From NCBI GenBank assembly GCA_045577675.1, contig JAZNIV010000095.1:1-13063 (forward strand): a stretch of 13,063 bases of DNA, given 5' to 3'. Positions 7,374 through 13,063 of the stretch are shown piece after piece. The notes under the pieces were generated by a model that saw only the letters and a list, made by a program, of their open reading frames with translations, was not told where the DNA came from and made no database searches. Each line of letters begins with the position of its first letter. Position 1 is the stretch's first letter. Made by a program: the position numbers and the translations under genes. Source of the DNA: UBA1738 sp045577675. GTDB taxonomy: Bacteria; Bacillota; Clostridia; UBA1381.

Positions 7374-7697
7374 TTAACCTCCGCAGGAAAGCCTCCAGTG
7401 GGGCGAAGCACCTCTTCTGTTGTCGCTTATCTCCACAAGCTTTAACGCCATGCTTCTGTCCGGAATTTCGCTGCTGCTTTCGCCTATATAAACATAATCC
7501 CCGACTGCAGCTTCAATATTTTCCTGTGTCGGGATACGGATTTTGCAATTATCTTCACTGTAAAATCCCCTCTGCTTAATTCTGTTTTTAGAAATCTTCT
7601 CTTTTCTGCTTACATATACATTTTCAAAAACAGCCCGTCGGAAGCTTTCCGTATTTTTATCAAAATGCCATAAAGTGACCTTTGCGTTAGTTGTCAT
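7374..7697 (-). CDS. Putative head-closure protein
   Basis: The 107-aa protein has MTTNAKVTLWHFDKN at the start and a beta-rich body with YKIRIPT-like sequence CKIRIPTQENIEAAVGDYVYIG (about 50-71). This pattern is seen in small head-closure/minor structural proteins located between the connector and tail terminator. The start is placed at ATG 7697, preceded by GGGGTG 6 bases upstream. A GTG at 7706 in the same frame is possible and would add three residues. It overlaps the connector gene by 11 bases, suggesting translational coupling. Function is inferred mainly from position. Confidence 0.6.
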   Translation of the reverse strand: MTTNAKVTLWHFDKNTESFRRAVFENVYVSRKEKISKNRIKQRGFYSEDNCKIRIPTQENIEAAVGDYVYIGESSSEIPDRSMALKLVEISDNRRGASPHWRLSCGG

Positions 7698-8028
7698 TTC
7701 CAACACCCCGATACAAGTAATCTGTTCCGGAAAGATGTCTTTTTGCTATAGCGATAAGCTCTGTTTTACTGTCCCCGTTTTTATATGTAACAGAATATCC
7801 GTCATTATTTTCAGAAACAATTTCACCACGCAGCATATCCTGATACAAAAGCTCCGCCATCTCGCATACACAAGCCTTAATGCACTCATCCTTTGATGCG
7901 TTGCTTTTTCCGCATGTAATGCGTGCAAGCTCACCTGATGCACATCTTTCCCACCTTTCAAACTCTGCGGCAGGAACCTTCAAGTCCCCACCGCAAAATT
8001 CTGTGTAAAAAAACAAATCAGCAATCAT
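7687..8028 (-). CDS. Head-tail connector (gp6-like adaptor) protein
   Basis: This 113-aa, mostly helical protein lies directly after the capsid gene. Its plan fits the gp6-like head-tail adaptor class. There is an N-terminal extended segment (MIADLFFYTEF), a helix with FERWERCASGELARITCG, a second helix ECIKACVCEMAELLYQDM, then the ENNDGYSVTYKNG loop and an alpha-helical end with LSGTDYLYRG, a close match to the common (Y/M)LSGTGLLYRG ending of these proteins. It would bind under the portal ring. The start ATG 8028 lies 5 bases after the capsid stop, with GAGG spanning that stop. Confidence 0.75.
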   Translation of the reverse strand: MIADLFFYTEFCGGDLKVPAAEFERWERCASGELARITCGKSNASKDECIKACVCEMAELLYQDMLRGEIVSENNDGYSVTYKNGDSKTELIAIAKRHLSGTDYLYRGVGNDN

Positions 8029-8033
8029 ACTTC

Positions 8034-8888
8034 TTAGCCCTCAGCACTTTCGCTAAACTTCGCAAGCACAACCTTGCTGTCATTTGAAAGCACAACTGTA
8101 TAGAACTTATCAACAGAAATATCTGTAACTCGCTTTAGTGTCTGTCTTTCCACCTCGACATTAGTATCTCTTTTTAGGTATATTGTAAGTGCCGGAGTTT
8201 CGTCCTCTGTTTCCTGGTCATTTTCAATCTTTACAACCGGACAAACATACTTTCCGTCAACCAGCGGAACCTTTTTACTTGGCACAACTCTTGTATTTGC
8301 AATCATACCAATCTCACCGCTTAATATAACATTACCTGTGTACTTTTCGCAGGAGATAAAGTCCTCGTCATGACGAAGCTGTGTAAGCTGTGACGGATGT
8401 ACGAAAATAACCTTCTGACAGTTTGATTCTTCGCCAAACTTGTCGATAGCATCGATAATACCGTCGTAAGAGATAATGCCGGCTGCATCATATGTAGTAC
8501 TTGCTGTCTGCAGAGCATCCATAGCGTCATTGTCCACCTTTGCTGCAATCGCTGCCGCAAGCTGGTTGTTTGTTTCGCCAATCGGATTACCGTAGCCCGA
8601 AAGAACAGCCTCATCAGAAAGCTCAACAGCCTTCATAGCCTTTTTGATAGTTGCCTCTGTAGTTGTTGTGATTAATGTAGTTGTATCAACCTCAACACCT
8701 TCTGCAACATCATCAGCATCTCCGATATATGAGTACTGCGGAACAACAATTGTGTCGCCTGCAACACCTGCTAAGGTATCGTCCACCTTAGCAAAAGGTG
8801 CTACCACAATCTTGTTTTCAATCTTGGCAGAAATCATATCTGCCATAACCTTAGGATTAACCAAATCTGAAATTCTTGTCATTGACAT
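8034..8888 (-). CDS. Major capsid protein, N4-gp56-type
   Basis: The 284-aa shell protein has typical features of the N4-gp56-like capsid family: N-terminal ISDLVNPKVMADMISAKI, then APFAKVDDTLAG, the GDTIVVPQYSYIGDADDVAEG motif (about 44-64), and VIFVHPSQLTQLRHDEDF in the middle (about 169-186). A threonine-rich stretch (about 69-79) precedes the KKAMKAVELSDEAVLSGYG helix. No separate maturation protease gene is present nearby. Two ATGs fit the start (8888 and 8882); AAGGAAGGAAG upstream favours 8888. It follows the scaffold gene by 33 bases. Confidence 0.9.
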   Translation of the reverse strand: MSMTRISDLVNPKVMADMISAKIENKIVVAPFAKVDDTLAGVAGDTIVVPQYSYIGDADDVAEGVEVDTTTLITTTTEATIKKAMKAVELSDEAVLSGYGNPIGETNNQLAAAIAAKVDNDAMDALQTASTTYDAAGIISYDGIIDAIDKFGEESNCQKVIFVHPSQLTQLRHDEDFISCEKYTGNVILSGEIGMIANTRVVPSKKVPLVDGKYVCPVVKIENDQETEDETPALTIYLKRDTNVEVERQTLKRVTDISVDKFYTVVLSNDSKVVLAKFSESAEG

Positions 8889-8921
8889 AAAAACATCTTC
8901 CTTCCTTTAATTAACACATTT

Positions 8922-9410
8922 TTATCTTGATAGGCTTCTGTATAGCTCAGGAGACTCCCTGTAAAGCTTAAGCCTTTCCTTATAGGAGAGCTTTTCTAAG
9001 TCAAGCCTTTCTCCGCTTGACGCTGCAGCTGACGTAAATCTTGGCATTTGTGCCTCGTCGCAAAACAAATAACCACTTTCCTTTTTAATGGCATCAAGCT
9101 GCTCTGAAAGCCCTTCTAAAGCCCCGTCACAAAGGCTGATATTTTCCATATCAAGAAGTGCACGCAGTGCCTTGCTGTTTTTAGCACCTGCCTTATTTAG
9201 TGCATCTTCAAGAAGTCTTTCAAATTCAGCCTCCTGAAACTGCTTTTCAGCATCAGCCATACCTCTTCTATAGGCTTCTTCTGCTGCCTCACCGGAAGAG
9301 CTCTGCTCCTTTTTAAGCTCCGAAACGCTCTCCTCATACAAGCCGATAATAGCATCTAGCTGTTCCTCCGAAAGCTCAGGAATAAGCTCCATAATCTGCT
9401 CTTTCTTCAT
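8922..9410 (-). CDS. Capsid scaffolding protein, Phage_GP20-like
   Basis: The 162-aa acidic, helical protein lies between portal and capsid, the scaffold position. The N-terminus MKKEQIMELIPELSEEQLDA and coiled-coil region (about 20-65) are followed by AGAKNSKALRALLDMENISL (about 76-95), a hallmark of GP20-type scaffolds (AGAKN-KA-RALLD), and SEQLDAIKKESGYLF (about 104-118). It would guide procapsid assembly and then leave. The start is placed at ATG 9410 rather than upstream in-frame codons, because those lie inside the portal gene; AAAGG is 9 bases before. The start is only 4 bases after the portal stop. Confidence 0.85.
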   Translation of the reverse strand: MKKEQIMELIPELSEEQLDAIIGLYEESVSELKKEQSSSGEAAEEAYRRGMADAEKQFQEAEFERLLEDALNKAGAKNSKALRALLDMENISLCDGALEGLSEQLDAIKKESGYLFCDEAQMPRFTSAAASSGERLDLEKLSYKERLKLYRESPELYRSLSR

Positions 9411-9414
9411 ACTC

Positions 9415-10764
9415 TCATACCTTTCCTGCCTGCTTATTTTTATCCGGTTCATGCACAGGCCTACACGAACGTTTTTTTGCTGTTTCCTCATCCTCACCAA
9501 AGTACCACTTACGCATTTCCCACGGTTCGATAATACCTGCATTGCAAAGCTTCAGCTTTTCTTCAAACTCTGCTTTTCTGTCTGCAACGATGCTGTCATC
9601 AAACTCAAAGGAAATACCGTACTCACCGGCTTTAGCAAGTCCGTAAAGACTTGTTAAGGTATCCATTGCTTCAACAAGAGAGGATAATGCTGTCCTCAAA
9701 GATGTCTGAATATCACAGACGTGCGCATAGCTGCGTTGCTTTGACACTCTTATTTCCTCTGCTGTTCTGTCAATGTTAAGCACATTTGAAAGGGTACCAT
9801 AGGCAAGCCCCGAGTTAAACTCAATTTTTCGCAGGATTTCATTCAAGCCGTTAATAAGAGATGCATCTCTTAAAGTAGGTGTCCAGTCCTCAAACAGCGT
9901 GTCATCACCGCTGTTTAACAGGCGGTAAAGACGCATATCGGGAATAATATGGTGTCCGCTTCTGTCACGACGCATAGCTGCCTCGTCAACATACAAAGCA
10001 CGTTCACCGCTCTCAAACTCCCATAATAGTCTGCCATACTGTTTTTCAGCATCCTCAATAAGCGAAGTAACCCTTGCAAAAACCGAAACACCCAAAGGTG
10101 AATCAGAATCAATAAAGTTAGCCATAGGCATTTTAAAATAAGTAAATAGCGGACTTGTTATTCCCTTAATGCCCACCACAGGCTCAATCTCACGCCAGAC
10201 TTCAACATCCTTAAGGCTTACCTGCCTTCCAAGAGCCGACGCATTGTCGCTTAAAAACGCGGTATTTTTAATTTTATATATACCGTTTTCAAAACCATGC
10301 TGTTCAATGCGTGTGTATACCTTGTTGCCGGAAAAATACCTGTCTAAAAAAGCCGCACCAATAATATTTCCTGACGAATCAAACTCAGTCGGCACGAAAT
10401 TCTCCGCCTGAATACAGCTGACCTTAATTTGGTCTCCTGTAACATACGGCTTTAAAACAACACCGCCCTTAGCACAGGCAAGCTCTGTTATATTTCGGAT
10501 ATTATAAAGTACATCACGGTACTGCCTGTTTAAATATTCAGCCCTTTCAGAGCCTGAAATTTCCGACTTTAGTTCAATTGTCACAAGCCTTGCGGTTTCA
10601 GCGGCAATTGCCGAAGCGAGCGACAGGTTGCTTTTTCCCCTATACAGCCCTTCCCAGACATTTAGTGCCGCAGACATCTGTTCTGACAGCTTTGTTTCAA
10701 TCCCTAACGAGGACAGGGAATTTTTTAAACCAAAAATATTCATCACCCTCTTAAATAAGTTCAT
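9415..10764 (-). CDS. Phage portal protein
   Basis: The 449-aa protein forms the dodecameric ring through which DNA enters and leaves the head. Evidence is its place right after terL and before the scaffold, its length, and portal-like sequence: the EGLYRGKSN segment, KGITSPLFTYFKMPMANFIDSDSPLG (about 198-223), the FARVTSLIEDAEKQYGRLLWEFESGERALYVDE helix and wing region, and the long C-terminal clip/crown helices with FNSGLAYGTLSNV. No fused minor head domain is present. The start ATG 10764 has AAAGG 9 bases upstream, and this site abuts a 12-bp stem-loop. It is separated from terL by 65 bases. Confidence 0.88.
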   Translation of the reverse strand: MNLFKRVMNIFGLKNSLSSLGIETKLSEQMSAALNVWEGLYRGKSNLSLASAIAAETARLVTIELKSEISGSERAEYLNRQYRDVLYNIRNITELACAKGGVVLKPYVTGDQIKVSCIQAENFVPTEFDSSGNIIGAAFLDRYFSGNKVYTRIEQHGFENGIYKIKNTAFLSDNASALGRQVSLKDVEVWREIEPVVGIKGITSPLFTYFKMPMANFIDSDSPLGVSVFARVTSLIEDAEKQYGRLLWEFESGERALYVDEAAMRRDRSGHHIIPDMRLYRLLNSGDDTLFEDWTPTLRDASLINGLNEILRKIEFNSGLAYGTLSNVLNIDRTAEEIRVSKQRSYAHVCDIQTSLRTALSSLVEAMDTLTSLYGLAKAGEYGISFEFDDSIVADRKAEFEEKLKLCNAGIIEPWEMRKWYFGEDEETAKKRSCRPVHEPDKNKQAGKV

Positions 10765-10777
10765 ACTCCATAGCCTT

Positions 10778-10820
10778 TCTGCCCGCAGTCCTTGAAAATA
10801 CTTACCTCACTGCGGGCAGA
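10778..10820 (-). promoter_or_regulatory. 12-bp stem-loop abutting the portal gene ribosome binding site
   Basis: A perfect 12-bp inverted repeat (10778-10789 TCTGCCCGCAGT and 10809-10820 ACTGCGGGCAGA) encloses a 19-base loop. On the minus-strand transcript the stem ends exactly at the AAAGG ribosome binding site of the portal gene. No U-run follows, so it is not a simple terminator. It could control portal translation, be an RNase processing point, or separate terminase from structural gene expression. Direct sequence observation; role inferred. Confidence 0.6.
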
Positions 10821-10829
10821 TAAGGGGTA

Positions 10830-11996
10830 TTAAATAAGTTTTTTCATAACGGTATAGCAGAAGTAACGTATATCGTCCATTGCATGGTCATTCTGCTTTA
10901 AAGGCTTATCATCAGGCTGAGCGGTATCCCAGCAGTACGCCCCAAATTCCCTCAAAGAATTTTCACAGGAGGAATGAATGAAAATTGCGTCCTTGGAAAT
11001 CAGTCCTGCCGTATACCTGATACCGTCAAGAACGTTATTCTTAGCCTTTTTAACAGAAAAACGTCCGTGCCTCCTGATGACCTCAATAAAACTTGCTGCC
11101 GATGGGTCCACCACCACATACTGAACAGGAAAATCTCCTGCCAGCTCTTCTAAACAGCCGTAGTACTCCTCGTCAGTCATAAGCTTTCCTTTGGTTCTGC
11201 CGTCATGATAAAACTCCTTAATTCTGTAAGCCCTTTTGTCCTTTACACACCAAAGCCCCATACTGCACGGGTTTAAGGTTCCGTAATCCACAGAAATATA
11301 GTAGCTTCCGCCATTTGGAACATCATCAAAAACGTGCTTTTCGCGGTCAAACATAGGATATACAAGACCTTCCGCCAAAGCCCATTTTCCAAGAATAAAG
11401 CGGTCAAAATAAACTGTTCCTCTATATTCCCTCTCAAGATTCTTTACAAACTCCGCTGATAAATTGGGGTTATCGTAGATCGTGTAATGCTGCCTGAAAA
11501 TATCAGCATCGCTTTCTAAAAACTTTAAAAGCCAATGGTTAGGGCTGTCGGGATTGCAGGTACCGTCAAATTTTGAATTAGGCTTATCAAGACGGGATTT
11601 GAGCATTGCAAAAACATCTTCGTTCCATGTGGTAATTTCATCACCATAACAATATTCGATGCCTGCCCCCTGCAGCTTTGACACCTGCGTAACCTTATCT
11701 GCTCCGAGTGCATGACACTTTTTCCCGAACAGAGTCACAGTATTGTCACTTCCGATGCTCCCTACAAGCTCGTCACCCCAGATAGAACGCATAGGCTCAA
11801 GAATATTCCGGTTTAAAGTACCCTTGGTGTTACCTAAAAGGACAATCAGTCCTGCTCCCGTGCAGCTTCTGATGCGTTTTGGAATAAGGAAGTAATCAAG
11901 ATATGTTTTTCCGCTTCTTGTTGCACCCTCCTTAATGTTCCAACGCCTGTTTGCGTTGCTCCAAAAATCCCTTTGCTTATCCGTCAGCCTGAGCAT
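10830..11996 (-). CDS. terL: Terminase large subunit (packaging ATPase/nuclease)
   Basis: The 388-aa motor protein cuts concatemeric phage DNA and drives it into the procapsid. The N-terminal ATPase has Walker A GATRSGKT at residues 24-31 and Walker B YCYGDE at 115-120 (D119, catalytic E120). The C-terminal RNase H-like nuclease carries ISVDYG (D237), VVVDPS (D297) and NDHAMDDIRY (D374/D375). The layout matches PBSX/SPP1-type enzymes, at the small end of the range. The start is set at ATG 11996 (MLRLTDKQRDFW), with GGAGG 5 bases upstream. The longer in-frame extension to 12125 lies inside terS and is not likely coding. The start overlaps the terS 3' end by 20 bases. Confidence 0.93.
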   Translation of the reverse strand: MLRLTDKQRDFWSNANRRWNIKEGATRSGKTYLDYFLIPKRIRSCTGAGLIVLLGNTKGTLNRNILEPMRSIWGDELVGSIGSDNTVTLFGKKCHALGADKVTQVSKLQGAGIEYCYGDEITTWNEDVFAMLKSRLDKPNSKFDGTCNPDSPNHWLLKFLESDADIFRQHYTIYDNPNLSAEFVKNLEREYRGTVYFDRFILGKWALAEGLVYPMFDREKHVFDDVPNGGSYYISVDYGTLNPCSMGLWCVKDKRAYRIKEFYHDGRTKGKLMTDEEYYGCLEELAGDFPVQYVVVDPSAASFIEVIRRHGRFSVKKAKNNVLDGIRYTAGLISKDAIFIHSSCENSLREFGAYCWDTAQPDDKPLKQNDHAMDDIRYFCYTVMKKLI

Positions 11997-12420
11997 CAAT
12001 TCCTCCAATAATCTCATCAAGCTTTGTGTAAATACTGCTTGCATTATCACTTGGCTTGTCCCGCCACTTATCCGGACGTCGGTTTTTAAGCCACACCGAA
12101 GCTGCTGAAACGTCAGGCGGCACATTTTTCCGAACAGTTGTTACCTCTTCATCACCATTTGCTTTAATAACCGTCTTTACTTCTTCGGTTTCAAAGCCGA
12201 GCGCCTTTTTTAAAATTGCGTTCTCTACGTTAATATCGGTAAGCTCTCTGCCAATCTTAACAGCCTCTTTAATTCCTACGTTATTTTTTTCCCACTTCCG
12301 GAAGGTCTTTGCTGAAATCCCCATCTTTTCTGCAATTTCGCTTTTATTGAGGCAATCCCTGCTGTATGCCTGAATAAGCGTTAAACCCTCTTTAGTGAGC
12401 CAAAAATCAATTTTTGCCAA
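11977..12420 (-). CDS. terS: Terminase small subunit
   Basis: The predicted 147-aa DNA-recognition subunit selects phage DNA for packaging. It begins with a helix-turn-helix domain (about 15-45: LIQAYSRDCLNKSEIAEKMG, then ISAKTFRKWEK), followed by a helical oligomerisation region (ELTDINVENAILKKALGFE), a beta-hairpin, and the conserved end PDVSAASVWLKNRRPDKWRDK shared by clostridial/bacillal TerS proteins. The start is placed at TTG 12420: the product then begins MAKIDFWLTKEGLTLI, as in relatives, and GGAAAGGAA lies ~9 bases before it. An upstream TTG at 12444 would add eight residues lying inside the previous gene. The start is one base after the stop of the CxxC gene. Confidence 0.85.
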   Translation of the reverse strand: MAKIDFWLTKEGLTLIQAYSRDCLNKSEIAEKMGISAKTFRKWEKNNVGIKEAVKIGRELTDINVENAILKKALGFETEEVKTVIKANGDEEVTTVRKNVPPDVSAASVWLKNRRPDKWRDKPSDNASSIYTKLDEIIGGIDAQADG

Positions 12421-12421
12421 T

Positions 12422-12592
12422 CTATCCCGTTCCTTTCCGCACAACTGCCTTTCTCACAATGTAATCAAAACCCGGTCTGCCGCAAAGGTTACAAGGGCTT
12501 TTAATAATCTGAACCCCGGCTGGAACCGGCAAAAACCCGGCTGCTTCGTAATCCCCTCTGCACCTTCTGCACAGGGTACGTTTTCGATCCAT
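12422..12592 (-). CDS. 56-aa CxxC/CxxC zinc-ribbon-like phage microprotein
   Basis: This small gene begins MDRKRTLCRRCRGDYEAAGF and contains two CxxC pairs, C8-x2-C11 and C34-x2-C37 (CNLCGRPGF), a spacing that could bind one zinc ion as a compact ribbon. Its start has an excellent ribosome binding site (AGGAGGTGA, 7 bases before ATG, complement of 12597-12605). The stop codon is followed after one base by the terS start. Similar small two-knuckle proteins are, from memory, common just upstream of terminases in clostridial prophages, but no function has been assigned. It may bind nucleic acid or a terminase/transcription partner; this is inference. Confidence 0.8.
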   Translation of the reverse strand: MDRKRTLCRRCRGDYEAAGFLPVPAGVQIIKSPCNLCGRPGFDYIVRKAVVRKGTG

Positions 12593-12652
12593 GCCGTCAC
12601 CTCCTGTTTGTGATATCCGAAATGCATTTCCTTTTATTCACAATGCCATACT

Positions 12653-12681
12653 ACCATATTCTTCCGTGACATATAGGACAA
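12653..12681 (-). promoter_or_regulatory. Candidate sigma-70-type promoter for the late operon
   Basis: On the minus strand TTGTCC (12681-12676) is separated by exactly 17 bases from TATGGT (12658-12653), each matching 4 of 6 consensus positions. It lies in the 95-base gap between the regulator stop codon and the CxxC gene, the only sizeable non-coding gap upstream of terS. It may depend on the adjacent regulator. Matches of this quality can occur by chance in AT-rich DNA. Confidence 0.3.
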
Positions 12682-12687
12682 CCTTTT

Positions 12688-13035
12688 TTAGCTGCACCTT
12701 TCAAGGTATCTGTAAAACCTTTTTTTCACCGAATCCTCTGAGTTCATTCCTCCAACCTGATCGGCAACAGCGTTCCAGCTTAAAAGATTTAAACAGCGAA
12801 GCTTAAAAATCAAGCGTGTCTGACAATCATCAATGCCAAGAATGTAGCCGGTGACTTCATTTTTTGCCTTTTCAAGCTCCAACAGCTTTTCTTCTATTTT
12901 CCGCTTAATTTCAGCTGTTTTAACGGCAATTTCCGCCACCTTATCGGAGCCGATACCCTTAGGCCTTCCTCCTGCTCTCCATTTAGTTCCCGAAATAACC
13001 GAAGCATTTCGTATACTCTCCAGCTCATTTTTCCC
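12688..13035 (-). CDS. DUF1492/ArpU-like sigma-region-4-type phage transcription regulator, N-terminus unclear
   Basis: The C-terminal part is a predicted HTH domain resembling sigma-factor region 4 and ArpU/DUF1492 late activators: TRLIFKLRCLNLLSWNAVADQVGG, then a recognition-helix-like NSEDSVKKRFYRYLE. Before it lies a coiled-coil helix (EIAVKTAEIKRKIEEKLLEL), the usual architecture. Family-like sequence continues upstream of the only conventional start (GTG 12939): NELESIRNASVISG and GIGSDKV are readable in frame up to 13035, where an in-frame TAA (13038-13036) precedes. Thus either the gene starts at an unusual codon, carries a frameshift/nonsense change, or is joined by a -1 shift at GGGAAAA (13035-13029) to the overlapping frame ...ITAIRKLLKGK that runs to the window edge. 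It likely activates the late operon that follows. Confidence 0.65.
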   Translation of the reverse strand, partial: GKNELESIRNASVISGTKWRAGGRPKGIGSDKVAEIAVKTAEIKRKIEEKLLELEKAKNEVTGYILGIDDCQTRLIFKLRCLNLLSWNAVADQVGGMNSEDSVKKRFYRYLERCS

Positions 13036-13063
13036 TTAAGTAATTTCCTTATCGCTGTAATAA

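Noticed and set aside
8621..8700. Threonine-rich stretch in the capsid gene as a possible repeat or slippage site
   Set aside because: The codons are mixed (ACT, ACA, ACC) with no DNA-level tandem repeat, and the protein around it matches the capsid family.
9411..9542. N-terminal 44-residue extension of the scaffold protein
   Set aside because: It lies inside the portal coding sequence; the ATG at 9410 just after the portal stop gives the expected scaffold start.
11997..12125. N-terminal 43-residue extension of TerL
   Set aside because: It overlaps the conserved C-terminus of TerS out of frame; the ATG at 11996 has a good ribosome binding site and yields a normal TerL N-terminus.
12894..13028. 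44-codon minus-strand ATG frame starting MSWRVYEMLRLF with AAGGG upstream
   Set aside because: It overlaps the regulator frame that carries family-like sequence and itself shows no recognisable domain; it matters only as the upstream frame of the possible -1 slip.
1..13063. CRISPR array, tRNA/rRNA gene, insertion sequence, reverse transcriptase/diversity-generating element, toxin-antitoxin or other cargo gene
   Set aside because: No spaced direct repeats, cloverleaf, transposase, RT motif or template/variable repeat pair, or non-phage cargo was seen when reading both strands.

Overview
The window joins a core bacterial gene to the late (morphogenesis and lysis) half of a siphophage-type prophage. 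The host is most likely a low-to-moderate GC Firmicute of the Clostridia (Oscillospiraceae/Ruminococcus-like). The evidence is strong AGGAGG-type ribosome binding sites, the character of the PNPase with its K/P/E-rich tail, and a phage gene set (N4-gp56-type capsid, GP20-type scaffold, Gp15, Gp37-like baseplate protein) of the kind seen in gut clostridial prophages. No species can be named from sequence alone.

Layout. Positions 1-1507 (+ strand) hold the 3' two thirds of pnp (polynucleotide phosphorylase), cut by the left window edge. About 100 bp follow with three stem-loops (1515-1605) where pnp and the phage operon converge. Everything from 1601 to the right edge reads leftward on the minus strand. 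In transcription order the genes are: a DUF1492/ArpU-like sigma-region-4-type regulator with an unclear N-terminus (12688-13035), a 56-aa CxxC/CxxC microprotein, terS, terL, portal, scaffold, major capsid, head-tail connector, head closure, tail terminator, major tail protein, Gp15 tail chaperone, a very short tape measure protein, Dit, Gp37-like baseplate protein, a 42-aa remnant-like baseplate/fibre N-terminus, holin and M15-type endolysin.

How the genes work together. TerS/TerL pump DNA through the portal into a scaffolded capsid. The connector, head-closure and tail-terminator proteins join it to a tail tube assembled around the tape measure. Dit and the Gp37-like protein make the tail tip. 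Holin and endolysin release particles. All genes are on one strand and separated by 0-95 bp or overlapping, which implies one long late transcript. It probably starts in the 95-bp gap upstream of the CxxC gene or further right.

What stands out. The morphogenesis cassette is intact in reading frame but unusually small. The tape measure is only 372 aa and resembles just the C-terminal part of its relatives. There is no minor head protein between portal and scaffold, no second tail-chaperone frame, and the only fibre-like gene stops after 42 codons, so no receptor-binding protein is visible. This fits a decaying prophage, but also a domesticated particle such as a gene-transfer-agent-like element. 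The sequence alone does not decide between them. A 12-bp stem-loop abutting the portal ribosome binding site, and a possible -1 slip site in the regulator at the right edge, are further unexplained structures. No integrase, lysogeny module or att site is visible, and the phage region continues past the right edge.
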